Shown here piece by piece: positions 53,166 through 63,601 of a stretch of DNA of 64,000 nt (positions are counted from its first letter, which is position 1; each line of letters opens with the position of its first letter). This DNA is from Ariolimax columbianus (lineage: Eukaryota; Mollusca; Gastropoda; Stylommatophora; Arionidae). The stretch lies in the NCBI GenBank assembly GCA_036924085.1, contig JAVGWX010000005.1, positions 36,983,983 to 37,047,982 of the forward strand, given 5' to 3'. Position numbers and translations under genes: made by a program. Under the pieces are notes generated by a model. The model was given only the letters and a program-made list of their open reading frames with translations, was not told the origin of the DNA and did not search any database.

Positions 53166-53214
53166 TTGTTAAGCATGTTCCTATGGTTGTTTAAGCGATT
53201 AAAAAAATTGTTCA

Positions 53215-53680
53215 TTAATAAAATAAATTAATATTACTAATATTAGTCTAATTAAATTATTTTTATTAGTCTAATAAATGATAATTTAATAATTATTTAT
53301 AACTATACTTTAATTATATTTAAAATATAATATCATTTATCACGCCAATTGCAATACGAGACAAATCACCAAATGAAAAATGAGTTTAAAATTTATTAAA
53401 ATGAATGTCAAATTCGACTTTGTGACTTGTCATATTCATATTATTATTTATTGTCATGATAGTCAATAGTCATACATTGAATGTTGATAGTTATTAGTTG
53501 ACGAAATCAATGGTACTATTACGTAATATTAGTATTACTAAGTAAGTTAAGTATCATTAAAAGTATGATACCTTACTTACACTGAATGTTCATAGTACAA
53601 TCATTCATACACTATCATTGATAATAAAATAAATTATTAGTATTCAGTATTAGTAGTATCGATCATCTTTTTGGTTCTGG
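53215..53680. other. Very AT-rich stretch
   Basis: Dominated by TAAT, ATTA and TTAATA words with many short inverted repeats. No gene. Its function, if any, is unknown. Confidence 0.6.
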
Positions 53681-53884
53681 TTATCACATATTTGCTGGAC
53701 TTTTTTTGTGTACCTTGAAGCTGATGTTAAAAAACTGAACAATTTCTTCCTCTTCTGTTCATGTTGATTATCACTATTCGGTAACAGTTGTTAGTATGTG
53801 TTGCTACAAATGACAGAGTGTCAACGTTTTATAACTTATCTTTTTACATAACAAATGTTCATTCAACTGCTCATTACGAATTGA

Positions 53885-54162
53885 ATGCATTGGCTAGGGG
53901 ACGGCGTGGCCTAGTGGTTAAGTGGCACGGCTCACAACCAGAAGGTGCTGGGTTCGATCCCCATCACAGCACCGGCCGTTACCCCGGGGAAGCAAACCCT
54001 TAGAAAATGCAGGAGGAAGCAGACCCTTACATAAAATGCATGCTGAAGTCGGATGCACTGGGCCGATAGGCGCAAAATTAAAACCACAGTGTAACGCACA
54101 CCCGCCTTGGGGAATAGAGAAATAAGGTGAACGAAAAAAAAAAAAAAAAATGCATTGGCTAG
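53885..54162 (+). mobile_element. tRNA-derived SINE with poly(A) and target duplication
   Basis: Body 53898-54148 lies between AATGCATTGGCTAG on both sides (53885-53897 region and 54149-54162). The head has A box TGGCCTAGTGGTTAAG and B box GGGTTCGATCCCC. The end has about 17 A. Bases 54034-54063 are identical to a stretch in the 5' region of the LINE at 3731-8103. Lies just upstream of gene 3 exon B. Confidence 0.92.
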
Positions 54163-54369
54163 ACTGTAGGCTGCAAAATGAGATTTCAAAGATTCCATTT
54201 GGCTAAGTAACATTTTATAGCTGCTTAAATTTGACTTATAGAGGTCATTATTTTTAAAATGATATAATTTTTATATTATGTGCTGCATATTGATTGACAT
54301 TGCTATTCCTTTCAAGTTTTTCTCATGAGGAGAAGTTTATCCACATTTCCATATAAATCAGTTTAGCAG

Positions 54370-54410
54370 ACAAGATGAAGCAAGAAGTAGACACAACACA
54401 GATAAATCAG
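54370..54410 (+). CDS. Gene 3 exon B (start codon, MKQE motif)
   Basis: Acceptor TTTAGCAG, ACAAG, ATG at 54375-54377, then MKQEVDTTQINQ and donor GTAAGA at 54411. Phase 0. The upstream 70 bp also resemble genes 1 and 2 (CATATAAATC, AGCAG), as expected for a splice acceptor region. Confidence 0.8.
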
Positions 54411-54449
54411 GTAAGAATACTATTTTGGTTTATGAATTTGCAGGCAGGA

Positions 54450-54835
54450 AAACTATAGAAACTTATCCCTCATTAGTGTGCACAGCAAAACATACTCTAG
54501 TATACTGAAACAGAGACTAAGGCATCTGGCCGAGCCACAGATGAACAAAGTCAAATGTGGTTTCAGAGCGAAGTACTCAAAACCTTCTCCACACTTAGGC
54601 AACTCAGTGAAAAAGTTTGTGAATATGATAATGAAATGCACCTTCTGTTTCTTGGAATTGAAAAAAACATTTGATAAGGTCCTCTGGAGCAGGCTCTAGG
54701 ACTGTCTGCAAAGAAAGAATATCCCAGCACCTCTGATCTGCACTATACAGAGTTTTTTATAATACATGCAGAAACTAGATTAGGTTAGGAAATTACACTT
54801 CAGAGAAGCTCAAAACTACCAGTGACATGACAGGG
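54450..54835 (+). pseudogene. LINE RT fragment in gene 3 intron 1
   Basis: Reads ISVHSKTYSSILKQRLRHLA-like residues, VKCGFRAKYSKPSPHLGNSV and FCFLELKKTFDKVLWSRL (the F-x-D-x-x-K-A-F-D motif with changes). The rest is broken by stops. Catalytic YADD not seen. Confidence 0.72.
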
Positions 54836-55019
54836 CAACATTATATCACCATACCTCTGTATACCACTTATGATGTTGTCATAAAAGTCTGAAAGGAGAT
54901 GACCAAAAAGTACTCAGTGGTGTATTGGAAGATGAGACCAGTCTATATATCAGGACTGGTGTTTGCTAATGATGTGGCCCTGATTACTAAGTGAGGAAGT
55001 AACTGTGTCATTTGTCAAC

Positions 55020-55620
55020 TTCACTCTCTGATCCTGATTTACCCTTGGCCAGTGGCAAGATATTTATCAAGACGGCTGGAGATAGCACAAGATGCAGATT
55101 TTTCCTTAGGGTTTATTCCCGAAGCCTTTCTTGTAAACAGGTACCCCGCAAGGCAGCAGAAGGGAGATGACATCTAATGATGTGTGTTGTGCCTTCCCCA
55201 TAATGGCAAGAGGTCGTAGGGGCATCATTCAGCGTGTGCATGAATTGGGCATTTCTCCTCGGCTGTGTTCTAATCCATTATAGTTGTGTCTAAATTTCAC
55301 ACACCAAAACTGACGTTTGCAGCTAAGGAGAAGGGTGCCAATCTCGTGAAGTTCAGCTGTCTGAACTAGACCATGAAATACGACACAGGTTTAAGTGTAG
55401 TGCTGTTCAAATAGCCGATGTCCAGACCAGGATAATCGGGCGGAAGAAATCACAAAAAACCAATGAATTAACTAGTCCAAATGGAAAACAACATGTTTCC
55501 ATGAACACAAGTGTAAGTCGTCGACTAGTGTGAATTCCGTGGTCTGGCGGCATCCATAATTAGCTGAAACAGAAGAGCAATGTAGACCCACAGCTAGTTA
55601 CAACGCCACCTTATGTTACA
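55020..55620 (+). mobile_element. Repeat family Y, reverse-oriented copy
   Basis: Plus strand matches the minus strand of 39775-40340 and 26736-27065: ASGKIFIKTAGDSTRCRFFL, RVYSRSLSCKQV, AVQIADVQTRIIGRKK, NELTSPNGKQ. Frames are broken. Confidence 0.7.
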
Positions 55621-55639
55621 ACATAACAAGATCTTGAAG

Positions 55640-55800
55640 CCAAGACCTTGCAGATTGAGTGGATCAACTTTGATGGTTTGGCCATGTATGCAGAATGAAA
55701 GAATATCTGCTACTGCCACAATCATTCATAGCCACACCACCTGCAGATAGATTTTGAGCGCTTCATGATATGCTTAGTGCTATGATGTTGGTTCTACAGA
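55640..55800 (+). pseudogene. LINE C-terminal scrap
   Basis: Reads FGHVCRMKEYLLLPQSFIAT and PPADRF, the F-G-H-V-x-R-M motif of LINE ORF2 ends. Confidence 0.55.
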
Positions 55801-55899
55801 AGATAACATAACATATCATTTGTCAGAGTGTCTTGTAATATTTATATGTGTATATACTGTACATGATTAACTTTAAGCGGGTGACTGTGCCTTAAATTC

Positions 55900-56880
55900 A
55901 AATATGGAGGTTGACATGCGAATGCATGGAACAGTTCGTCACAGCTTGCATAAATTTTGGCCTCACCATCTCTATCGCAACGACAGTGGTTCTACATAAA
56001 CTGACTCCAGATATGGTCTATTCAGAACCTTCAATCATGGCACACGACCACTGTATAAAAAATCTTTTAACAGATTTACATACCTTGACAGTACTCTGTC
56101 CCAAGCTGTTCACGTAGAATGAAGTGATTACAAGAATAGTTAGGGCAATTGTGGTATTTGGCAGACTTGTCATAAGGTGTAGGATAGGCGAGGGATCAGA
56201 ACTCAAACAAAAATGAAGGTCTACGCTGCAATTGTTCTACCTACCATTCTATATGCGTGTGAGACCTGGACATCTATAGTCGTCATGTCAGGGAATTAAA
56301 CCACTTCCACATGCACTGCTTGCAGAAACTACTCAGGATTAGATGGCAGGACATGGTGTCAAATATAGATGTGTTAGCCTGATTTGGCATGTCCAGTATA
56401 CACCATGATATGTGCAGCACAGCTGAGATGGGCTGGCCATGTGGTACACATGTCGGGTCACCGTCTACCAAAAGAGCTGCTCTATGGTGAACTGCAAAAT
56501 GGCAAGAGAATAAGCGATGGTCAGTGGAAATGGTACAAAGACACACTTAAGAAATCACTGACCCAGTGAGGTATTAACCATGATGACTGGGAAAAAATCA
56601 CCACCAATCGCACAGAATGATGCAGACCTATTTTTTAGGGTGCCCTGAGTCATGAGGTATCAAGAATAAATAAGGCTATACAGAGACGATCGCTTTGCAA
56701 GTCTGCTCACAGCAACCCTTCTTCAATCCCAGTGTTAGGGGATGTCCAATTTCCATGTACTAAATGTGACAGACAATTCTGGGCATTGATTGGCTAATTT
56801 AGCCATCTCCGAACTCATGCGAACAGTGAATGTTGACAAAGTGGTCCTCATCGATTACGATGGACGAACAATACACATGT
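55900..56880 (+). mobile_element. LINE fragment of the C2H2-tail family
   Basis: Plus strand: CEQFVTACINFGLTISI-like residues (after YADD), AIVVFGRLVIRCRIG, KVYAAIVLPTILYACETWTS-like pieces, then AAQLRWAGHVVHMSGHRLPK and ELLYGELQNGKR (56384-56569). Near 56756-56830 it reads CTKCDRQFWALIG, stop, FSHLRTH: the same C2H2 finger with one stop. Tail GGTCCTCATCGATTACGATG. Frames are broken throughout. Confidence 0.8.
56384..56569 (+). pseudogene. LINE C-terminal segment (WAGHVVHM)
   Basis: Encodes LRWAGHVVHMSGHRLPKELL and YGELQNGKRISDGQ. Same block as LEKARLGWAGYLVRMSDERL at 29518-29946. Part of the element 55900-56880. Confidence 0.8.
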
Positions 56881-57054
56881 GTATAGACCTGCAACATAAA
56901 TATTTACACATGTTGTAATTTTGTTGCCATCTATGTGTAGCAGAGAGGACAGGGTCTTGCTCTATCTAATCTACACACCTAAGGCTGCTCTTCAACTACA
57001 CACCTAAACCTGAATGATCTAACACAAGAAAAAAAAACTCTGATAAACAAATTC

Positions 57055-57060
57055 TTTATT
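57055..57060 (-). terminator. Poly(A) signal AATAAA in solo LTR
   Basis: Minus strand AATAAA about 120 bp before the LTR's 3' end. Fits the LTR reading; not proven to be used. Confidence 0.5.
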
Positions 57061-57755
57061 TCTCACTAAACTGTCACTCTACTATTCCCAACTCACTCAC
57101 TCCTATACAGGGATTACCTAACCTAACAAATCTCTACTCCTGCACCTGAACTACTGTCAATAGTCACCTTTCCCGTGCTTGGCCTGCCGTGACGTACCGC
57201 CAGTCCGAGTTATGTTTGGAACAGCGTCGGTTTGTACCTCGTCTTGTTCCTTCATCCTTTGTCAGGAAAACTCGACTCAGCAGCCGCAGGTATGAATTGG
57301 CCTGTGTTGCACCGGAGCCGATTGACCACGTGATAGAGGGTCGCGGGTCAGCACAGGTTCCCGAGGACAACGTTCACTCACCCAGCGAGCGATTATGGCC
57401 AACTGCTAGGCGGATCGTCCACATACCTGGCACTGGTTACACCTCAGCCTAAGTGAGAGGACACTCACCGGTGTAGACTGGTCAACTCGTTCGAGGTGTC
57501 GCCCGCTTGTAACCCTCGTATAAAATCAGGTAGCTCGTGGTGGTGAACTCTTCACGTGCGGCGCTCAACTGTCGCTTCAGTGATTCACTCTTCAAAAATT
57601 CAGGTAGTATTATTGCAGATGTCGTAGCATACCTGCTGCCAATGGGGTAACGTTCGTCTTCAAGTCTTCTCAAATCGTGCAGTCTTACGCTCTGCGTTCC
57701 CCAATCGTGTATCGTAGAAAAGCTCAAGAAGCATCCCTGCTCCTGGCCCGCCAGG

Positions 57756-57764
57756 CTTTTTATA
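57756..57764 (-). promoter_or_regulatory. TATA box in solo LTR
   Basis: Minus strand TATAAAAAG about 150 bp from the LTR's 5' end (57910), as expected for a U3 promoter. Points away from gene 3, since that gene is on the plus strand. Confidence 0.55.
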
Positions 57765-57951
57765 ACCTGAAACTACTTTCTCAGTCGGGGCTACTTGCAA
57801 GATGGCTATTCTTACGCCATCCGTCACGGTACCCGCCGACTGAGTGGTCAGGTCCCGGTGGGAAGTCCGTGGGGAGACAAGATTTGTCTCCCCAGACTAA
57901 ATCTGTCACATATGTTCTGATGTGGTCTGTCACTCTCTTGCATTTCACCAG

Positions 57952-58020
57952 GCTGCACAGAATGACGATACTAATGTTCCATGTGTAGTGACAGAAGTAA
58001 AGCAGGAACTTGCTGTTGAG
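57952..58020 (+). CDS. Gene 3 exon A (69 nt, VKQE motif)
   Basis: Acceptor CACCAG and donor GTAAGT, phase 0 at both ends. Reads AAQNDDTNVPCVVTEVKQEL plus AVE. The 41 bp between the solo LTR and the exon still match the intron of genes 1 and 2 (TCTGATGTGGTCTGTCACTC), so the LTR landed just short of the branch point and acceptor. Confidence 0.82.
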
Positions 58021-58029
58021 GTAAGTATG

Positions 58030-58930
58030 CGTTCTTTACTGTTGCCATTGAAAAGAGGAGAAAGAGAAATAAAGAAAAGAAGGTTTGGGAAAAGTAATAT
58101 TAAAGGGAAAATGAATAGGCTTTTGTTAAAACAAATACAAGACAGTTAATCCAATTGTTTAAGTGTAAACCAACAATTTGTTCTCATACAAATTGTCTTC
58201 TTTGATTTTTGGGATCTTTAATATCCAGGAAGCACTTAAAAGAAAATGTCCAGGTTACAGATGTTTTACCAATAAGTTGCGGGCTCAACTAGAGGAAGAC
58301 ATGCTATATACATAAAGCTATTTCAGCTGCTTAAGTCATTGAGGATGTGCAGTTGCAGAAGATTAAGGAAAAAATTAGTGATTATATATCATCATTATGT
58401 GCCCCTGTTAACTTCTGCAAGGAGCATGAGAGCAGGATTACAGCTAGCCTCGTTGCAGGAAGCCTATATCAAAGAATGTAGTTGTAGTTTCTGAGGTACT
58501 ATGTTTTATGAGGATGCCATCCCCATACTCGACCCTACTTCACCACCAATTACAGCACGCACAATAGGATTCAGGTTGCCTATTCTTTCTTTCTGTGATC
58601 TGGATCAACACAGAGAGACCAAGTATATAGAATCATTAATCTATACTCTCACATAAACCAATTTCCTTCACTGTGGTTTGTGGGGATCTTTACAGTAGAG
58701 CTGATAAAGAAAAAAAAGTGTCTAATTGCTGCTGTTTTGAAAGGGATGCTTCAGAAGTGAAAAAGTTTAACATAAACGTGCATGCTACTTAAACCAATAG
58801 CAAATCCTATAATCGTCGACCTGGACATCCACCAATGAGATTGAGGGTTGGTATGTGACATGACAAGACACTGGTTCGGCATGGTATTCCAAGACAAAAC
58901 ACAGATGAGTTTAGACAACATTTGGTTACC
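58030..58930. other. Gene 3 intron A-C, proximal part
   Basis: A plus-strand stretch at 58230-58500 reads EALKRKCPGYRCFTNKLRAQ, LEEDMLYT and ISDYISSLCAPVNF in broken frames. I do not recognise it; it might be the ORF1 of some LINE. Otherwise nothing seen. Confidence 0.35.
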
Positions 58931-58974
58931 TTCTTCTTCTTCATTTGTTCTCATTCTCCCGTTACCAAGCCCTG

Positions 58975-59265
58975 AAAAGGGCTTTGAACGTAGCAGAATG
59001 TAGTCCAGAGAACGGAATGCATTGTGTTGTGGTTTACAGTTTGACTGTGATATTTGCACCTTTCGGTCTGACACATGCGACTTCAGCGGGCATTTTTGAG
59101 TACCAGGTTACCTTCCCTCTTTGATCCCATCTGCTTAGCCAGTCTGCTTCATTGCAGCCTGTTATCCAGGATCACCGTGGAGGTGTAGAAGGGTCTTGGC
59201 AGCTCTGGGACGCTGGCAATCAGCTTTGGGTCGCTGACCGCTGCAGCTCATGTGCTGCTCTATTT
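58975..59265 (+). mobile_element. Repeat family W copy
   Basis: GTAGTCCAGAGAACGGAATG, GATATTTGCACCTTTCGGTC, TACCAGGTTACC, TTGATCCCATCTGCTTAGCC, GGGTCTTGGCAGCTCTGG. Shared with 60960-61110 and, more distantly, 8890-9140. Confidence 0.7.
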
Positions 59266-59279
59266 GGCTACCTGAATGA

Positions 59280-59860
59280 ACAAGATTATATAATATACGC
59301 AATTATATATCTCATGATTAGCGCTGGGTTTGAGATTCTATTTGCGTTAATGCATTTTTTAACTTTGTTTTTGGTGTGGTTGAACTTCCTTGGTTGAGGT
59401 CTAATTTTACAGCAACCCAATGAATGATTTTTGTTGTAGTCAACACCTATGGTAAGAGCACACACTTGAGGAGAGATCTGACAACAATCAGATTCAACTG
59501 ATGCCAGTGCTTTAATAGTGGATGTATCCATACCTTATTTTGGTGTTTTGTCTGAAAATAGGAGTTGACCACCAGAGTTTAGGATCAACAGAGAACTCTG
59601 GCCATTTCCATTAATTTTGCAGACTCCAAAATTGCCAAGACATGAAGAACAGAAATCAAAATTAATGCCAACTTTAGCATTGAAGTCACCTAGTAGAACA
59701 AGCTGTTTTTGATTGTTTTTGATATTTCTAATGATTGCTGATAAATCCTTTTACTTGGAGCACAAAGTCGGTGCAGATGTACTGACAAGGGTGACAGGAA
59801 CTACTGTGGTATGGAGATGCAGTATAAGCCGGTGCGCTGATCCATTTTATTAGAGTTTAT
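59280..59860 (-). pseudogene. LINE endonuclease fragment
   Basis: Minus strand: LHTTVVPVTLVSTSAPTLCA (compare LHTTVDPVTLVGAYN at 48.5 kb), QLVLLGDFNAKVGINFDFCS (G-D-F-N-A-K-V-G), GNFGVCKINGNGQ, and CCKIRPQPRKFNHTKN. It is on the 3' side of a separate RT fragment (59880-60560, same strand), so the order is wrong for a single element; these are two insertions or a rearrangement. Confidence 0.75.
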
Positions 59861-59879
59861 CATAAGTTTCTCATTTTAT

Positions 59880-60560
59880 TCAGCCTCTGCATTGCCACAG
59901 CCATTCTCCATCGGACTTCCTTCAGGCAATCTTCATTGTTGCTTAATGTTTAGCCGAGGTACTAAAAAATTGTGACTTTCTCAATCTCCTGTTTTTAAAG
60001 AATAACTTTAGATTTGCTCTTTGTCTTGTCTGTGCTCATAATCTTGGTTTTACTTATATTCAGGTATAGATTTTGATCTTTGCCGTGTTATTTTACTGAC
60101 AGGATCATCTGTTTCAGCCTCGCAGCGCTCTTTGATAGAATAACTGTTTCATCTACATATCTGATACCCACCGATTGTTAATGACTCGAACTTGTCATAA
60201 TTTCCATGGTATTTGACATTTTTCGTTAAAGATTCTGCAAATGTATTGAATAGATAAGGGGAGAGTACGCATCCCTGTCTTACACCATTTTGAACATCTA
60301 ACCAGTCTGACGTTTTGCTGGCTATTCTGACCGAAGCTTGTTGTTCCTGGTATAGTGATTCGATCAATTGAATCAAGTGCGTTGGGAACCTTATGTCTCT
60401 CATTATGTTTCACAACGCTTTCGTGTAATCTATAAAGCAACTGTGTACTTCGACATTGTACTCTCTGCATTTTTCTACAATATTTATTATGTTGAGGATG
60501 TGGTCCCTCGTTATCTTACCTTGTCTAAAACCTGCCTGTGCATCAAGGACTTGAATATAT
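59880..60560 (-). pseudogene. RTE-like LINE reverse transcriptase fragment
   Basis: Minus strand: TCFRQGKITRDHILNIINI-like start, CIDYTKAL (weak), MRDIRFPTHLIQLIESLYQE, SDWLDVQNGVRQGCVLSPYL and FNTFAESL (G-V-R-Q-G-C-x-L-S-P-x-L-F-N). The YADD box reads YVDE in another frame at about 60130-60170, then the thumb (KTKIMSTDKTKSKVI-like) follows. Broken. Confidence 0.82.
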
Positions 60561-60639
60561 GAATATATAAAGTGTACCATTTATCTGGTCTGAGAGGAAA
60601 AAGCACAGTCACATAAATAGAATAGGTATTGCATGGCAC

Positions 60640-61130
60640 CCCAACAATCACAAAAACCTTACATAGCTTTACTGATGACCAGCTGCAATATACATTCACA
60701 TCCTGTTTCAGCGCAGCACATTTTTTTAGATCCGTTTTTGCCATCCTTCTTTCATTGTCTCAGCCAGGTTGCATGCATGCAGTCTGTTTCTAGGGCTGCC
60801 ACTTGGAATCTTTTGGTCACCTCAGGTTTGCTGAAACTGTTGTAAACTGCCAACTATGAGTTGCTAGCTTCTGTTATCTCATTCACTGTGTCTGTGGCCC
60901 TAAATCTGCACCTTTCAGCCAGGGAGATCTCCTTTGTGGCATATGTTCTTCTTCTGCGTTGGTTCTCAATCTCCTGCTATTAAGCCCTGAACAGAGTTTT
61001 GCAAGTAGCAGGATGTAGTCCAGAGAACGGTATGCGTTGTGTCGCTAGTTTACAGTTTGACTGCGATATTTGCACCTTTCGGTCTGACACATCCGTCTTC
61101 GGCAGAATGGCATATGTAAATATTCAGGTT
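60640..61130 (+). mobile_element. Repeat family W, rearranged copy
   Basis: 60730-60850 has the middle (GATCCGTTTTTGCCATCC, AGCCAGGTTGCATGCATGCA, GTTTCTAGGGCTGCCACTTG, GGTCACCTCAGGTTTGCTGA). 60960-61110 has the beginning (CAGAACGGTATG-like, GATATTTGCACCTTTCGGTC). The order is swapped compared with 58975-59265. Confidence 0.6.
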
Positions 61131-61224
61131 ATCTGTCACCAGCCTCTGTCTGTGTCTGGACTACGTGCTTGATGGAGGTAGCTTAAAGTGAAGATTAATT
61201 ACAGCTTATGGCTTCTGGTTTTAG

Positions 61225-61530
61225 TATTAAGCGTGTAGTCTAGTCGACAGCGAGCTGGCTTGCTAAGACTAGGATTACAACTCGCCAGGGTTCGAAATCA
61301 CGGACAGACAAACAAATCCTGGCGTGGTTCGTTCCATCCAGGTACATCTCCTCCAGTCGACAAAGCTGTAAATTGGTGCCTGAGATATGAGTTGAGGAAG
61401 ATATAAACAGCAAGGAAGGGAACTGACCACTTTGTCTCACATTGGCTACGGCTTAGTCCATGAAGAATTATCTTCATCCCCGACGGCAATTGTTGCTATG
61501 GGACCCACGGTTTACCTTTAGTGTTCCAGA
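61225..61530 (+). mobile_element. SINE family Z, best copy
   Basis: tRNA-like head with an A-box-like TAGTCTAGTCGACAG and a strong B box GGGTTCGAAATCACG (61290-61305), then the family tail AAGGAAGGGAACTGACCACT, CATCCCCGACGGCAATTGTT, GCTATGGGACC, and the end TTTACCTTTAG. Confidence 0.72.
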
Positions 61531-61533
61531 GTT

Positions 61534-61953
61534 GTACCTCTCCAAAGAGTCAAAACGGCTTATCAAAGCCAGATACATGACCAAATGGGAAACCGAACAT
61601 ACTGGTTACACCAAAAACGATGCCTATTACCAGTTGAACCGAAGAGAGCAGGTCGTTGTCTTCAGACTTCGCACTGGCCACAATAGACTGAGGTACCACC
61701 TATTCAACAAATTGAAGATAGGGTGTACCGACGAATGCCCGTGCGGCACTGGTAAAATGACCGCTGAACATCTGCTGCAGAACTGCCCGACATACGAGGA
61801 TCAGAGAGAGCAGATGTGGCCATTACCAGTGGAACTGCAAGACAAGCTCTATGGCAGTGGCGACAGCCTCAGGATGACCGCCGCTTTTTTCGAAAAAATA
61901 ATGGTTACTGTCTGACTGCGTACGAAGAAGAAGAAGAAGAAGTACCTCTCCAA
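61534..61953 (+). mobile_element. 5'-truncated LINE tail with target duplication
   Basis: Insert 61546-61941, flanked by GTACCTCTCCAA on both sides (61534-61545 and 61942-61953). Encodes the same ORF2 end as 8174-8553 (for example CTDECPCGTGKMTAEHLLQN) and ends GAAGAAGAAGAAGAAGAA. Nearly identical to the 8.2 kb copy, thus young. It is inserted at the end of a SINE Z copy. Confidence 0.9.
61558..61915 (+). pseudogene. LINE ORF2 C-terminal fragment
   Basis: Reads LIKARYMTKWETEHTGYTKN, QLNRREQVVVFRLRTGHNRL, then DECPCGTGKMTAEHLLQNC, ending FFEKIMVTV and a stop. The open frame from 61460 starts in flanking SINE DNA and is not a real protein start. Confidence 0.87.
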
Positions 61954-62188
61954 GACTAATTATGACTTGAAGGTTTTGTTTAACCAGGACATTCTCGTTT
62001 TAGTGTGCCAGAGATTCACATTTTGACCTTTCTTGTTAGATGGAAGATTTCTACCATGTGAAAGTCATGAGTTGAGTCTCTGCTGTCAGAGACTATATGT
62101 CATGGATGCTTTGGGAGCGTTTCCATAGAATTTAGTGTTTTATTTCCAATTCCACTGTAGCTGTAACAGTATTTGAGACCTCTTACAA

Positions 62189-62328
62189 CAGTGTTTCCCA
62201 ACCTTTTTACACTCGCGGACCGGTGAAAATAGGAAAAATTGTTCACAGACCCTGAAAATAGGAAAAATTGTTCTTGGGCTGGAGAAAATAGGAACCATTT
62301 TTCACGGACCAGCAGTTGGGAAATACTG
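62189..62328. mobile_element. 140-bp MITE-like element
   Basis: Ends CAGTGTTTCCCAAC and, in reverse complement, CAGTATTTCCCAAC. Inside are three units of the type GAAAATAGGAAxxATTxTTC. CGCGGACCGG and CACGGACCAG follow the ends. Ends of this kind are common in hAT-derived MITEs, but I do not find a clear 8-bp target duplication. Confidence 0.7.
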
Positions 62329-62652
62329 TTTGTTTTGCAGTGAAGTGATTAAAGATGTGTTAGTGCTATAATCAAACGTAGTAATTCATGGCAAAGTTCC
62401 TTGCATGTTGTAATAGGTAATTAAAGAGTGTTGTGCGTGGGCATGGCAACTTCCTCACATAAAAACAATTGCAATGAAACTGCACTGCAAATCACTGGAA
62501 TATGACTTTCCTTAATGTAGATTAACGTAAGCCAAATGCAGTGAACATGATTTAACTATATTTTTTCATTGTAATTATTTATCTTGAACTTGTTAGATGA
62601 TTATTCTACCATCTTTTGCTGTTGAATATGTTCCATTATTGTTTATTTTCAG

Positions 62653-62721
62653 ACTAAACACATTATTCAATCACAGTTTCCATTCCTGGCAGAAAAAATA
62701 AAACAGGAGCTGATTTGTAAA
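62653..62721 (+). CDS. Gene 3 exon C (69 nt, IKQE motif)
   Basis: Acceptor TATTTTCAG, donor GTAAGG, phase 0 at both ends. Reads TKHIIQSQFPFLAEKIKQEL plus ICK, four substitutions from gene 2 exon C. The upstream intron (62440-62650) matches gene 2. Confidence 0.83.
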
Positions 62722-63344
62722 GTAAGGTTTATTTGTAAAATAAAAATATTTGCAGCTTCAATGAATTTCCTACACTTTATCTCTATATGTACCATTGGAA
62801 CATGCAAACTGTCATTCCATGAATTCTTATTTGTTTTTTGTTTTTTCAATAAGACATAAATTGCATGACAAGCAGTTTTCCACTGTCCATTAATCCTTTA
62901 CAGCACGAATTGTCCGGAAACACCTGTGCATATGACATCTGTTACAGTCTGAGCCACCTAGAAAAGCACACAAACCAAAATGAAATGTACTTGTCTCAAA
63001 GCAATGTAGTTTTGTTTCTTAGCAAGGTTTTAATTATGTAGAGACTTCCGACGCAGGAGCATATTTCGTTTAATGAAGAGTTCTCGACAATTCGCTAAAA
63101 AGTACACTATATAGTCAATTTTGATAGCTGCAGCTTCCTAAGCATTGTAATTTGGACTTTATATGCAAAGAGATTACCTATTATTTGATCTGGCCAATGA
63201 TCAAGTATCTGAATTAGACATGTATATTGAATACACCGATTTAACTCTGACAGCGGACCAGATCAAAGTGGAAATATTATATATATATGTTATACTCCCT
63301 TTCTCACCAGTCACTTTACAAAATATAAATATATAATTTGTTAA

Positions 63345-63560
63345 AGGAGGAGTCAGTGTGGACTATAGATTAAATGTTTTCACAATCCCATCACACCGGG
63401 TATGAATTCTATCGTGTTCAGTTTGGCAGACGCTGGGTTCTTTCTTGGGATGATTGCTTCTCTACGTATGGAGAGTAATGACCACCTGCCAAATAGGTTG
63501 GCAATTGCAAGAGTGACGTTTTACAAAGGACACGCTATTTGTTTGTTTTTTACATTTTTC
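63345..63560 (+). mobile_element. tRNA-SINE, old copy (family of 42318-42547)
   Basis: GTCAGTGTGGACTATAGATT (decayed A box), GGTATGAATTC (decayed B box), GTTTGGCAGACGCTGG, CCAAATAGGTTGGCAATTGC, TTACAAAGGACACGCT. No clear target duplication. Confidence 0.75.
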
Positions 63561-63601
63561 TTTTTTTAAAGTAGATATATATTATGTTGCCATTGTTTCA
63601 G

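Larger units (their letters stand above)
56932..57914 (-). mobile_element. Solo LTR (975 bp) next to gene 3 exon A
   Basis: 56936-57910 starts TGTAGCAGAGAGG and ends CTGTCACA on the plus strand, so on the minus strand it is TG...CA, and both sides carry TATG (56932-56935, 57911-57914). Minus strand has a TATA box (TATAAAAAG at 57764-57756) and a poly(A) signal AATAAA (57060-57055). It is clearly more GC-rich than its surroundings. No gag or pol and no second LTR in the window. TG...CA ends with 4-bp duplication fit a Ty3/Gypsy or similar LTR retrotransposon reduced to a solo LTR by recombination. Confidence 0.75.

Noticed and set aside
52998..53231. 77-residue plus frame starting in the conserved upstream block as a first coding exon of gene 3
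   Set aside because: The frame is closed a few codons after the same ATG in the copies upstream of genes 1 and 2, and no in-frame donor is shared by all three.
57164..57727. GC-rich frames (57189-57452 plus, 57482-57727 minus) as genes or a CpG promoter of gene 3
   Set aside because: The interval is better explained as a solo LTR with TG...CA ends, a 4-bp duplication, TATA box and AATAAA on the minus strand.
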